Shown here: positions 12,723 to 24,000 of the stretch, in pieces
How positions within the stretch are numbered: the first letter of the stretch is position 1
Layout: the number at the start of each line of letters is the position of its first letter
Assembly: GCF_030253575.1 (NCBI RefSeq)
Contig: NC_080562.1
Location: 32,381,852-32,445,851, forward strand
Direction of reading: 5' to 3'
Origin: Rhododendron vialii
Lineage: Eukaryota > Streptophyta > Magnoliopsida > Ericales > Ericaceae
DNA length: 64,000 bases
The notes under the pieces: generated by a model
Told to the model about the DNA's origin: nothing
The model's database searches: none
Seen by the model: the letters and a program-made list of their open reading frames with translations, nothing else
Made by a program: the position numbers and the translations under genes

Positions 12723-13678
12723 AGTTTGGACAATCAAAATGCAAATTATATTGCAATAAACACCGATACAAATTACACGGCCCCATAAGCCTAACAAAGA
12801 GGAAAACCAGAACATCTAAAAAAACAAATCTACCAATTAAAGGAACTTCGCTGCACCTGATCCCTTGAACTTCACCGGATCTTAGTCTGAAGCTTGTCAA
12901 GGACCACTAGTCGGCCGGATGTGGAATCATCCACAATAGTACAGTGAAGGAAACTATCGTGGGGGTAGAAAACCCAAAAATGTATGAAGGATACAAGAGG
13001 GAAATAATATTTTCCTTCAAAGTGAGAGAAAAGCTCTCAAACCCAGTCCATATGCATAGAACAGCCCGATCTATACCCTGAGTGTTTTATGAGCGCACCG
13101 GAAAAGTCACCGAAGAATGCCGGAGGAGTGCTAGAAATCTCTAGAGAGAAGCTCTGGAGCTCTCTCCCTCAGGTTGCACAAACTTCTTCCCCTCTAAGTG
13201 GTCAATTAGTAATAATTATACAATTGCATTAATGGGCCCTATTTTGGTCTAAAAATTGGTGGCCTGGTGGGCCTATGCCAAGGGCCGACCTATTGATAAG
13301 TGAATTTACGCAAGATTTCTTCACACTTTAGGCATGTCATGCTTGAACAATGTATTACACGTGCTTCTTGATCATAGCCATGAATAAAATTTTAGCACTG
13401 TACAAAAGCAACTCAAAAATCAAGTAGCCCAACAACTTTTGCTATTCTTATTCTTGCTAATTACTTAAAAAAGCAAAAGTATAATAAGGAAATAAACACA
13501 TAAAGACATCTTACAATGTAGCCAAACAAGGACTAATAAACCTTCTTCACTGTTGAGGCCTCCGATCTCATACTCTCCGGTAAACAAGAGAGGTTTTAAC
13601 GTTAGAAGATGCCCGTGGAAACTTCATCATCCGATAACGAATGCTTGGTCTCTGGACGGGACGTTCATAAAGCAAGCT
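12723..13678. other. Intergenic, nothing recognised
   Basis: The right flank of E1 shows no convincing coding frame, terminal repeats or splice pattern. The first part (to about 13200) reads like unclassified repeat-derived DNA; 13310-13560 is AT-rich. Confidence 0.4.
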
Positions 13679-14471
13679 CTATAAGGTTAGGGTCATTTCT
13701 TGCAAAACTCTTCCGTGTCTAAGACAAAATTGCACTAAATTGATAGTGCTCTTATGTACCCTAGTGAGCGCTTTAGTATTTTGAATATGAATCCTTACGA
13801 CCTTTAGGTGATGCTCAAGTGACTTGAAAGTTTGGTTTTGAGATTCCCAGTATTGTTCGTCGTCCCAAAGCTGAAAATTAACAAAAAAAAAAAAAAAAAG
13901 GGAAAGAAGATAAGATGATAATTAGGATCCAAAGAAATTTTCCTCATCCCAACGAGTGGAAAATGCTTTCAAGAGTGTCATTTCGGATATGCAACAGTCA
14001 AGGAAATTTCCAAACGATAATGTTAATAAGATCACAATGAAACAAAGAGCATAATTACCACATCTTCGGGTTCGCAACGACTGGGTGAATCTATGGTGAT
14101 GGTTTGAAGTATTGGAGAGGTTCTAAGCAAGTATAATATCCCTTCGATTTCAGCTCTGCGCAAGTCTGTCTGCAGGTCTAAGGTCCTGACGGGCTGTTTG
14201 GATGGGGCATTAGCCCCCGGATATACCAAGCAGCCGGATTACAAATCCCTCCCTTCCTTTTCTCCGGTCTTCGGCTGGCAAAAACGGAAGTCGGATTAGA
14301 GGGACTCTGGATTACATATCCACCTGCGGAATGGATGTGGGTGGATTACCAACGACAGGGGTACCCCCATCGTTGGCTATGCGGCATTGTTGAAAGACGA
14401 GGTTGTCCTTTTCCATTCCTATTCCTCGCGCCTTTCGCTCACTTTTCTTCATCCCACAAACTAGATTGAGA

Positions 14472-14473
<2 letters not shown>

Positions 14474-14515
<42 letters not shown>
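14474..14515. repeat. (GA)n microsatellite
   Basis: An uninterrupted run of about 21 GA units within the Tourist-like element. Confidence 0.95.
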
Positions 14516-14519
<4 letters not shown>

Positions 14520-14659
14520 CTGCGGGAGAGAGGGTGATGAGGAGCATACCAGTGGTTTGGCCCTGTTGCCTGCACTGGTTTCTGGGTCGTTGTTTTGATC
14601 GATGAGAGAGAGAGACGACTGTATCAGAAGAGAGAGAGAAGAAGAAAGTCCCCTGTATC

Positions 14660-14661
<2 letters not shown>

Positions 14662-14694
<33 letters not shown>
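14662..14694. repeat. (GA)n microsatellite
   Basis: A second GA run of about 16 units, 150 bases from the first and inside the same element. Confidence 0.95.
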
Positions 14695-14697
<3 letters not shown>

Positions 14698-16264
14698 GTG
14701 TGGGTGGATGGGTGGGACAAATTGGTTTTTAGAGTATTTTTCCAAAAAACCATTTTTTTCTAATAAAAATTAAAGTTTAAACATTTATAAGACAAAATGA
14801 ATTTATTTATTTTTCACAATTTATAATAAATATGTATTTACTGGAATTATAATAAATTAACTTAATTTGTCCATTAAAATATAAACTGGGGGCAATTGAG
14901 TCATTTGATAACTTATCTCTTCATATCCACCTTTTATATCTTCCTCTCAAAAAACTATCCAAACACTGAATTACAAATTCACCCTCCTTATGAAGTGGGC
15001 CCACCATTCTTACATATCACCCCCCATTTTATATCCACCCTCAAATACACCATCCTTCTATATCCATCCAAAATCAAATCCTCCATCCAAACGGGCCGTG
15101 AGGTTATTGAAAGAACATGGAAGACCACCAGCAAAACCTATGTATCCCAAAAACTGAAAGGGAAAGCAAAAGGCTAGTGATGATGTAAAATTCAAATGAT
15201 AGTACTATGAATAATTAAAATTGCCAAAGAAATTGGACTGAATAAATTGGCAAGGTTTGAACGTGGTTTCTTTGGCTATCCCGGGGGAGGCTCGAGGCGC
15301 TCTGTAATTGGGCTTCTGTTACGGGCTTCTTTGGTGGGCCTTGTGATGCTTGGGGTGGATTCACGCCGTTTCCTGCCGATCCGAACCGAATGAGTGGAAG
15401 AGGCAGTAGATAGGGATCACATGAAAAGATCATGTTTTATCACAAAAAAACAACAGTACCCATGTAATCCAATGCGGGACGACCGGAGACAGACCTAATC
15501 TTTGCCAATATATTTATAATGACTGCTCTCAAAAAAAATTACCACCAAAATAGCAGCCCCATTATAACTGATGCACACAATCCACCTGCTCTGTAAGATA
15601 ACAAACGAGGAATGGGTTTTTTTGTTGTTGTTGTATAGCCTAGCCTTGATTGCGGCCCTCAACATAGCCTTTGAAAACATTTGAAACAAACAATACAAGT
15701 TTGGGCATTATTTTGATTTTTACAGTTTTATCCATCTTCTACGCCATAACCATTTTGGAGCTACTGTGTCATGTGATCATCAAAGAAGCTCAGCAAGTCC
15801 TTTAGAATCAAACACTAATCATGAAAGCAGAATGAACTAAATCGGGAAGAGATCTTAAGCCTTTATAAATCATTACAACCTAGCCTTCAAATTGAGAGTA
15901 GCATCACAAACTAGATGAGCAAGAGAAAATATAGGAATTACTTTATCTAACCAAAAACAGGGTAACTAACAGAAACAGAACCACTCAATTTTTCTGGTTG
16001 CAATATATAGATTATTCTAGAGAAAATCTTTTTAACGGAGGTTCCATGAACAATTATTTACGTAGGTGAATCGCGACCGTCCAAGAGTGTTTCGGACCGT
16101 CTAGATGTAAATGAAACTTTTTCGGAAACTCTTCTCTCTTCTCCAGAAAAGTTTCATTTGAATCTAGACAGTCTAAAGCCGAAATGGACTGCTGAGAACG
16201 CACGACTCCTCCGTGAATAAGCAAACCTCATATTACTATATCATCCCTTGTAAAGTGCGAAAAA

Positions 16265-16282
16265 GGGGGGGGGGGGGGGGGG
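16265..16282. repeat. Poly-G run
   Basis: Eighteen G in a row on the plus strand, in intron 1 of gene A (C on the gene's sense strand). It could fold as a G-quadruplex. Confidence 0.95.
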
Positions 16283-16352
16283 TTTGGCGGGGAACACCAT
16301 TGTTAAATTTTAGCAGGAAAAGAAAAAAAACTACCAGCAGACTTGTAAATTG

Positions 16353-16583
16353 TGTTAGGAGTCTGATCCGCCTGAGGTCTTCCGTGTGTGCGCAGGCCCA
16401 ATCCGTTGGGGAATATCCACAAAGTCCGTACCACATCGCCTGAATTCAATATACATTAAATGACCCATATCCACTTAAAAGACTAAGCCTTGTAAGTGGT
16501 GGGCGATTCAATTGTATATTAAGGTCCAACTCTTTTTCTATTTATCCGATGTGGGACTCAATCTTTCACACATGTTCCCAACA
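16353..16583 (-). repeat. TRIM 3' LTR
   Basis: Direct repeat partner of 16893-17123. It lies beside the purine tract, so it is the 3' copy in minus orientation. Confidence 0.85.
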
Positions 16584-16892
16584 ATCTCCCCCTCATGTGT
16601 GAACCATCCATTGGGCCTAGCTCCCCCTCGATTTGATCCTCTTGACTCCCCCTTGATCCATGATCTTTATTCTCCAACACCGATTTAACCCCGGACTTCA
16701 CCGCACCTACTCCATCGATCGAGAGCCAACCCCTTAACTCCATCGAGAGCCTCCATGCAGCGCTCCGCCTGCAGCCTTGCTCCATCGAGAGCCACCTTTG
16801 ATTTTTCTCACTCCATCGAGAGTCCCCGTGCAAGTCCACCAAATCGATTTGAGTCCGCCCAAAGATCGTCAGCCATCGGCTTTGATACCACT

Positions 16893-17123
16893 TGTTAGGA
16901 GTCTAGTCCGCCTGAGGTCTTCCGTGTGTGCGCAGGCCCAATCCGTTGGGGAGTGTCCACAAAGTCCGCACCACATCGCCTGAACCCAATATATATTGAA
17001 TGACCCATATCCACTTAAAAGGCTAAGTCTTGTAAGTGGTGAGCCATCTAATTGTATATTAAGGTCCAACTCTTTTTCTATTTATCCGATGTAGGACTCA
17101 ATCTTTCACACATGTTCCTAACA
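16893..17123 (-). repeat. TRIM 5' LTR
   Basis: Direct repeat partner of 16353-16583. It abuts the Met-tRNA-like primer site at about 16877-16890 and ends only about 40 bases from the exon 1 donor of gene A. Confidence 0.85.
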
Positions 17124-18222
17124 ATCACATGTTATGTAGTAGTATTATACTGTAAACTGACCTCAATAACTAGGCTTCCGAGACAAATAGATCGGGTAAA
17201 AGAGAAAGCAGATAGAAAGTTGGATGTACTCTGCAATGTCGCTGCGTTTTGTGATGTGCCAAGAAAATAGACGGAGCCTTTATCGAGGCATCCGAAGCTC
17301 CCCGTCGCAAATTCCACAGCGACACAGATATCTTCCCAATAGAAACTCCGGAGACTCGGGGCGAAAATCTTCGCCGAACTATTGATGTCTTTGAAACACC
17401 TTCTGAGTCCAAATTCCAGTAACCTCCGACCAGAAACATCCAATCCTTTCAGCTCCAAACCATCAAGTTTCAAATACTCTAGGCACGGGCAATTGATACT
17501 GAGATCAGACATTGAGGAGAGGGAAATTACAACCCGAAAACAAGTCCGAACAACCCCTGAGAACTACAGTGGTTAGAGACAAGGTGTGGACCGTGGGGAA
17601 CAAAACCGGAGGAGAAGACCCAAAATCTGTATAGCTGAATATTTGATCACAGCCTCTCGGCTTATAATAACTATCCCGATATCGTAGGTGGTTCAACGTG
17701 AGAACCCTAAGCTTGTTGCTAATGAACAAACTTTGAGGGAGAACAAACCAGCCTTTATCTACGGTAAGTTTGAGCTGTTCGATCCCGTGATTCATTAGTC
17801 GATCGATGCAATCGCGCAGCTGAGAGGGACTTACATAGCCGGAGACAGTGGAGAGGCGAAAGGTGGTAATATTGGAGTTGGGTTGACGGCGAGATAACAC
17901 AGTGCTTATCAGTTTCATGGACTTGGGAGTGAGACTGGAGAAGTCGAGAAGAGGTTGGGAACGCCACAGGCATAGTTGGTTCCAGTGTTTGGAAAGAAGG
18001 GTGGTTTGTGTGAGGGATTGGATTGGTAGGAAAGAGAATATGTGGTGGAGTAACTCGACCGGTAAATCACTGATTCTGTCGCTGGTGTTTCTCTCCTTCA
18101 TCTTGTTAATCTCTGCCTCAGCCGTTAAGCTCTTGCCATGGTGTTTCTCTCCTTCATCGGCTGTTTCCATTGTTGTTTCTTTTACGTAGGGTTTCTCGAT
18201 TTCATTCTGTTAACAATATATA

Positions 18223-18415
18223 CCCCCTTCGTCCCTAAATAAAAATCTAAGTTTTTAAATAAATGCATTTTTTTTTTCAAAAAATTTGAAAAAAATAAAA
18301 ATAAAAATACCTTCGCCACCAAAGTATTTTTTTTTCAAAATTTTTGAACCCAAAATATACATGTTTTTAAAGGTCTAGGTTTGCGGGCTGTTCATTTATT
18401 TAGGGACGGAAGGAG
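18223..18415. mobile_element. Stowaway-like (Tc1/mariner) MITE
   Basis: Inverted ends CCCCCTTCGTCCCTAAATAA and TTATTTAGGGACGGAAGGAG with TA on both sides (18221-18222 and 18416-18417). It is 193 bp, AT-rich and lies about 50 bases upstream of gene A. Confidence 0.85.
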
Positions 18416-18671
18416 TACATAACAGTGCAAAAGCGGGTTTAACTGAACTAGACCTTGGTGGATGGATTATGTATTTCGGATCACATACTAGAACAACAAC
18501 CATCTATTGTGATGGAGTGATATTACGAGAATTGAGTATCACCTCCAGTTCCAAAGTGCAAAAACTCGGATCGCTCTTTAATACAGTAGAGAGGGAGAAC
18601 AATAGAGAGTTTCCTAGAACTCTTTTTTATCTTATCTCCAAGATAAGATAGGACTCTCTAATATAAATGTA

Positions 18672-18699
18672 CTAGCGAATGCTCGTGCCTGAAGGCACG
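18672..18699 (-). terminator. Helitron 3' terminus and hairpin
   Basis: On the minus strand CGTGCC-TTCA-GGCACG forms a perfect six-pair stem with a four-base loop (a further A-T pair is possible). CGAATGCT-like spacer (8 nt) and CTAG follow, then host T. This is the canonical end signal at which rolling-circle transfer stops. Confidence 0.92.
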
Positions 18700-19092
18700 A
18701 CTCGAACATTCAACACACGCAAATTAAAACTGGAAAACAAATTTAACCAACTAAGACGCATAGAACAAACTCAAACGCATAAATCTTGATCGGATCAAAA
18801 AACACCATCCAAAACACAGATGAAAATAAAAAATAATATACTTTAATGAAGATGCGTTCCTCAAGGAGACATCTAAAAGGAGAACATGAAACATATCAAG
18901 ACTAAAAATCTTCAAGCATATTGTTCCTTTTGAGCTTCGAGGCTTCTCGATCACAATCCTAAAAAAGAATGATATGTCAACAGACAACCAGTTAGTACGC
19001 CAAATTATTTGTTTAAGGGATGATATATGATAACAGAGGAAAATTAAATTATAATACTTTACAACTCGTTGTACCTGGTATGATAAAGCAAA

Positions 19093-19770
19093 CTAGAGTA
19101 GAACTTCAGGGTAAACAATATTGGTAGTGGAATCTGTTTTTTCTTCGGGGAGAAGGACAGTTATACAGTCAAAAGACGTGCACCTTGATAATGCCACATA
19201 TAGTTGCCCATGACTAAATACATGTGTGCGCAAATCGACTCCAACGAATTTGACAGATTGTCCTTGTGATTTGTTAATAGTCATAGCATATGTCAAGCGA
19301 ACTGAAAATTGATGCCTTGTCATAAGAAAAGGAAAATCTGAAGATGACGGTGATAAAGATATTCTTGGTATGAAGGCCAATTTGCCAAATTGTTCGCCTG
19401 TTAAAATCTTGACTTCAATAATACGGGAGCCGCACCTGACGACCATCATTCTTGTACCATTACAAAATCCATCTTTTGGGGCAATATTTCTTAACAATAT
19501 TATAGGGCAACCCACTTTCAACTTGAGCTTAAAAGGCGGTAGCCCAGTAGGATCTAACGAGTTAAGATACTCGTTGGGATACCGGTTAGTGATACTTCTA
19601 TCCATTCCGTCATCCTCAGACATTTTATCTGCAGCTAGATAAGTGTATCAATTTCCTGGAAAAATATTTAGTGCAATACCATTTATAGCATTCACGTCAT
19701 CATTCCGAGCAGAGAGAATTGTGCGTTCAATTAAAAATATTGGGCTTGATGCATTTGTCACATCCAGTTG
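19093..19770 (-). pseudogene. Helitron helicase, C-terminal part
   Basis: Residues such as [13 protein letters not shown], then [18 protein letters not shown] and VALSRCTS are the conserved late motifs of PIF1/Helitron helicases (superfamily 1B). The frame runs from about 19623 to its stop at 19093. It is cut off from the N-terminal part (31458-32530) by the 11.7-kb element E2. Confidence 0.92.
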
Positions 19771-20045
19771 AGGATGTAGGGAGGTATTCCCGAGAAGATA
19801 CATTTAGTTGCCGAACACGTGATATTCGGGAGCACGTGGTAAGTATGACAGGACTTACCGCCGGACAGTTCGATGAACAGCGATATGGACCAGTGATATG
19901 GGAAGTCATTAATCCATGCAATCTATTCGGCAAAATTAAGGGCCAATGATATGAGAAGTTATGGCTATAAACTGACTGTTCGGCAATTAGAGACATTCCG
20001 ATTACATTGGCCCAAGTTACATGTGAAGTAATTGGTCCAAGCAGG

Positions 20046-20072
20046 CTGTTCGGTTATGATACAGCCGAACAG
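20046..20072 (+). repeat. LTR hairpin 1 (CTGTTCGG...CCGAACAG)
   Basis: Inverted arms around an 8-11 base loop, in the U3 part of the 5' LTR about 530 bases upstream of the TATA box. The same hairpin is present in the 3' LTR. Confidence 0.7.
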
Positions 20073-20299
20073 ATGATGTAAAGAACCTAGCACGTGATAC
20101 GAGTGATCACAGGTTTAAAGCAGTGCAATCGATATCCGAATAAATGGTACGTGGGACCATAGTTTGAATATAGACAGGACGGTCATCGTGCTAAACAAGT
20201 GTTCGGCAATATGGACCAATGACATGAGAAGTCAACGGTCCAGGAAGGTTGTATGGGCTCAAGGACCAGTTACATGTGAAGTAACTGGTCCAAGCCGTC

Positions 20300-20324
20300 T
20301 GTTCGGCCATGAGACGGCCGAACA
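20300..20324 (+). repeat. LTR hairpin 2 (TGTTCGGCC...GGCCGAACA)
   Basis: Perfect nine-base inverted arms with a seven-base loop, about 280 bases upstream of the TATA box; repeated at 30883-30907 in the 3' LTR. It may be a paired protein-binding site; role inferred. Confidence 0.8.
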
Positions 20325-20599
20325 AAGATGGAGCTCCAATCGAGAGTAGGAGCAGAGGGAATACTCTGGAAGATTCCAGAATAGTCATGTTCCGTAAAGG
20401 AATAAGATTCCAAGAATATAGGATCTGAGAAAGATACCCAACAAGTATGGGATGATCGGCTCTTAATGGAAAAGAATCCTAAAAGGACTCTTTTCCATAA
20501 ACTGATAAAGGAAACGAGACTCCTTGATATCCTGGGTCTCCTATACGAGTTAGGAATCCTATGGCAACAAGGATGCTTGGACAGCAAGCATCCATAAAT

Positions 20600-20609
20600 C
20601 TATAAATAT
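20600..20609 (+). promoter_or_regulatory. TATA box of E2 5' LTR
   Basis: CTATAAATAT, well placed for transcription of the element. The equivalent site in the 3' LTR is at about 31183-31192. Confidence 0.75.
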
Positions 20610-20870
20610 GAGGTAAACCTAGAGGTGAAAGGTACGCAATACGTTGCATTATTATTGCTTTCCTACTGATAATTAGGGTTGAGTTTCCTAGTACGTGATA
20701 CTAACAAAGGCATCGGAGGGCCTTTACCACGAGAGGCAAAGGTTGACTACCCCCTGTCTATTTTGCAAATTAGGGTTCAGACGTCGAGCTAGAGTTCCGG
20801 TGAAGAGGCACGAATAAGCCGTTGCGATCCAGTTGATTCATAGTACCAATTGTTTTCATCCCCCTACAAT

Positions 20871-20888
20871 TGGCGCCGTCTGTGGGAA
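20871..20888 (+). promoter_or_regulatory. Primer-binding site of E2
   Basis: TGGCGCCGTCTGTGGGAA starts two bases after the 5' LTR, as expected for a tRNA primer site. This sequence form is common in Tat-type elements. I do not assign the tRNA. Confidence 0.75.
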
Positions 20889-21054
20889 ACGAAAGAATTC
20901 CCTTTTGAAATACGACCATGGTGGAAGTAACTCCAGCAACACTGCATGAACCAAAAGATGTGTTAGATGGAGGAAGGAACAAATCACCACCTGGGGCTCC
21001 GAGAAAGCCCCAGGGTGGGCACAGGAGGAACACGAGTAAGGACCGCCCCTTACC

Positions 21055-24000
21055 GTGCATCATAACTCCAAAAATAGAGAAGATGGAGAGACGGCTTCGA
21101 GATCCACGAGAAGGAGTAAATCCCATCAAAGGGATGAATCGATTGCACACTCCAGGAGTGTGCACCATAGCGACGACGTTCTTGACAGAAAGAGGCAAGA
21201 AGTCGAGGAGTATGCTCGTCTGATTAAAAAACGAGAGCATGAGATCAGCGAATTGGAAAGAATTAGGGAGCATCCGGAGGATTCTGGACTGTCTCGAAGA
21301 AATTCTAGAGGCAGTAGGTATGCTGTGGTACAATACAGAAAAACTCCTTCACAAGGAAGAAGGGGCAGAAGCAGGAGCAGAAGTCCTGTTATAGGGCGTC
21401 ATGAGGCTTCTCCACGAAAAAGGAGAAGAAAAAGTAGAAGCCGAACACCAGAGAGAAGGACTTCTTCACGAAAAAGGAGGAGCAGAGACCGAGGTTCTAC
21501 CCCCGAGGAAGAGGACACGAGAAAGCATCATCGAAACAGGTACGAGAGACCTGATGCTGATTGGGTCAAGGCTTCGGCCCACAAGTCAAAGGAGCAAGAG
21601 GATGGGACAGTAACTGCACGAGAAGCAGCGCGCAAGGCCCTGAGTAATATTGCAGCCTCCCCCTTTACAAAAAGGCTACAAGAAGCAAGATTGCCGAGCA
21701 GAGTGAAGCACGGAGCGTTCGTACTTTATGAGACAAATACGGATCCCGTGGCTCACATACAGCATTATCAACAGGCCATGTTTATGCATGAAGGGGATGA
21801 TTCCATCTTGTGTAAAATGTTTCCCTCCAGTCTTGGCAAGGTGGCTTTATCCTGGTTTCATAAATTGGCCCCACGATCCATACAAGGATGGAGACAGTTG
21901 GCCGAGGAATTCACTGCTCGGTTCTTGACAAGCAGAAAGGCCCCAAAGACATTTGAGAGTCTTTCCACCATGAAACAGGAGGAGAACGAGCAAATTAGAG
22001 ATTATGCAAAGAAATACTGGGAAACTTTCAACGAGATTGAAAGTTGCAGTGAAGAGTATGCAATTGCTACGTTCAAAACTGGTTTGCCTGTTCGGGGAGA
22101 GCTGCGCCGTTCATTGAATAAACATCCAGTAGCCACCTTGGCTAAATTGATGGAACGGATAGAGCAACACGCCAGAATGGAGGATGACATACTCCGTGAG
22201 GATGGCAGGGTGGTTGTCGAACATCCGAAGGCACCTGCCAAAAAAGTGGATAAGCCAGAACCCAAGTCTTACAAAGACAGAAGAGAGTACGGGCAGGCTA
22301 AGAAAGAGCCATACAAGGACAAGCAAGCTCCTGACCGCAAGTCCTTCTTTTCTATCACTGCGGTTTGGAAGGAGCCAATATACAGGATTCTTTATCGAAT
22401 AAAGAATCAGCCATATTTTAAATGGCCCCCAAGTCTAGGCGGAGACAAAGATGCAAAACGTGCTACGAATCAGCACTGCAGTTATCACAAAGATTGGGGC
22501 CATATGACCGAGGATTGTGAGGTATACAAGAGGCACCTTGATGATTTGGTCTCTCGGGGCTATCTCAAGGAGTTTATCCAGGAGGACCCTAAAGAGAAAG
22601 GGAAGGCTATGGAGCTGGGTTACGAGCAACACCCTAAAGGCGTGATCCATATGATACATGGGTTGGCTGCACCTTATACGAGGAGTGAGGTGAGGCTGTT
22701 GCAAAGACAGGTCAAACACGATCAGCACGTGATGCGATTGGGAAACAAGAGAGGGCGAGAGACTAATGTATGCAATGAGAGCATGGCATTCAGTGATGAT
22801 GATTTGGCGGAGGTCCAAATACCCCACAATGATGCATTGGTCGTAACCCTACGAGTTGGGGAATACGACATCAAAAGAATTCTAGTGGACTCGGGGAGTT
22901 GTACAGAGGTATTGTACTATGATGCATTCAAAAAGCTGGGCCTGGCCCAATCAAACTTAGAACAATCAACAACACCTCTAATTGGGTTCAGTGCAGGAGC
23001 AGTTTGGCCCCTTGGAAAGGTAACGTTACCTGTTCGGGCCGGATCAGTGGTGTTGAGAACAGACTTTTTGGTGGTCGATGTCCCATCTTCCTATAACGCG
23101 ATTATAGGGAGGACGTGGTTGCACAAAATGAGAGCAGTCTCCTCGACTTATCACCAGATGGTGAAATTCCCAGGGTCAAATGGGATTGAAGTCCTTAAAG
23201 GAAACCAGAAGGTGGCACAGCAATGCTTGATTTCCATCATCAAAACAGCCCCGAAGGTCCACCATGTTCACACATTAGAAGTACCAGATCAACCAACCAT
23301 CGAGGATGTTGGAAGAAGCCCGGCTGAAAAAGTGGTTGAGGGCTTGGAAAAGATTCAGATCAACGAGATTGATCCTGAAAGATATTTTTTAATTGGAGAA
23401 TCACTGCCAGCAGATGAAAAGGCCGAATCGGTAAAGTTCCTAAAAGACTATATGGATGTTTTTGCATGGGTGCCTGAGGAAATGCCTGGGGTGGATGCAG
23501 ATGTGATCTGTCACCATTTAAACATTGATCCTCTGCATAAGCCGATCATTCAGAAGAAACGAAGGGCAGCCGTACAGCATGTAGATGCTGTGATTGAAGA
23601 GGTCGATCGTTTATTGGAGGCCAAGGCAATACGTGAAGTCTATTACCCAAAGTGGTTATCCAACACTGTTGTGGTAAAGAAGAAGAATGGAAAGTGGCGT
23701 GTCTGCGTGGACTTCACAGACCTGAACAAAGCATGTCCTAAGGACAGTTTTCCTTTGCCTAGGATTGACCAATTGGTTGATGCAACCTATGGTTACGAGC
23801 GAATGAGTTTTCTCGATGCATATCGAGGATATCATCAGATTGCTATGTTTGAACCTGATCAAGAGAAGACTTCGTTCATCACACCACAAGGGTTATACTG
23901 TTACAGTGTCATGCCCTTTGGACTAAGGAATGCTGGGGCTACATACCAAAGACTTGCAACCATTATGTTCAAGAAGCTCATCGGGAAGACTTTGGAAGTT

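Larger units (their letters stand above)
14190..15098. mobile_element. Tourist-like (PIF/Harbinger) MITE in exon 2 of gene A
   Basis: The ends are inverted (CGGGCTGTTTGGATGG and its near complement CCATCCAAACGGGCCG), and TGA is duplicated at 14187-14189 and 15099-15101. The GGGC-TGTTTGG tip is typical of Tourist elements. The flanks rejoin exactly into the exon sequence seen in paralogues B, C and D, which proves the insertion. There is no transposase. Two GA microsatellites lie inside. Confidence 0.88.
16353..17123 (-). mobile_element. TRIM (miniature LTR retroelement) in intron 1 of gene A
   Basis: Two 231-bp direct repeats (16353-16583 and 16893-17123) begin TGTTAGGA and end AACA, enclosing about 309 bp without coding capacity. 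Read on the minus strand, the LTR is followed by TGGTATCAAAGCC, close to the initiator-Met tRNA primer site, and the other LTR is preceded by a purine tract ATGAGGGGGAGAT. Size, primer site and absence of genes define a TRIM. The LTRs contain AGTCCCACATCGG-like words common in plant TRIMs. I found no clear target duplication. The LTRs differ at about ten or more sites, so it is not very recent. Confidence 0.88.
13679..18170 (-). pseudogene. F-box/LRR/FBD-like gene A (pseudogene)
   Basis: Exon 1 is 17162-18170. Its F-box at residues 32-75 (ISDLPVELLHHIFSFLP, then LSKHWNQLCLWRS) would bind SKP1 in an SCF ubiquitin ligase, and leucine-rich repeats follow. Exon 2 is 14059-15153 and contains a 909-bp Tourist-like element; it retains GGLPCSFNNL and LRTSPILQTITI. 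Exon 3 is 13679-13870, with YWESQNQ and LQEMTLTL, resembling an FBD end. Splice signals match those of gene C. Compared with gene C, exon 1 has lost about 29 bases after NFPLL, which shifts the frame. With the exon 2 insertion, the locus cannot make the full protein. A product of about 220 residues holding the F-box and first repeats is still open. Compared with gene C it has a longer N-terminus (METADEGEKHHGK). Confidence 0.85.
19775..20868 (+). repeat. 5' LTR of E2
   Basis: Nearly identical to 30358-31452. It contains repeated GTTCGGC/GCCGAAC words in inverted pairs, a TATA box at 20600-20609 and a transcribed leader after it. Confidence 0.96.

Noticed and set aside
14312-14745. Ser/Leu-repeat open frames
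   Set aside because: They are translations of GA/CT microsatellites in a MITE.
16353-17123. Cassandra-type TRIM with 5S rRNA promoter
   Set aside because: Primer site and size fit a TRIM, but I see no 5S rRNA-like sequence in the LTRs.
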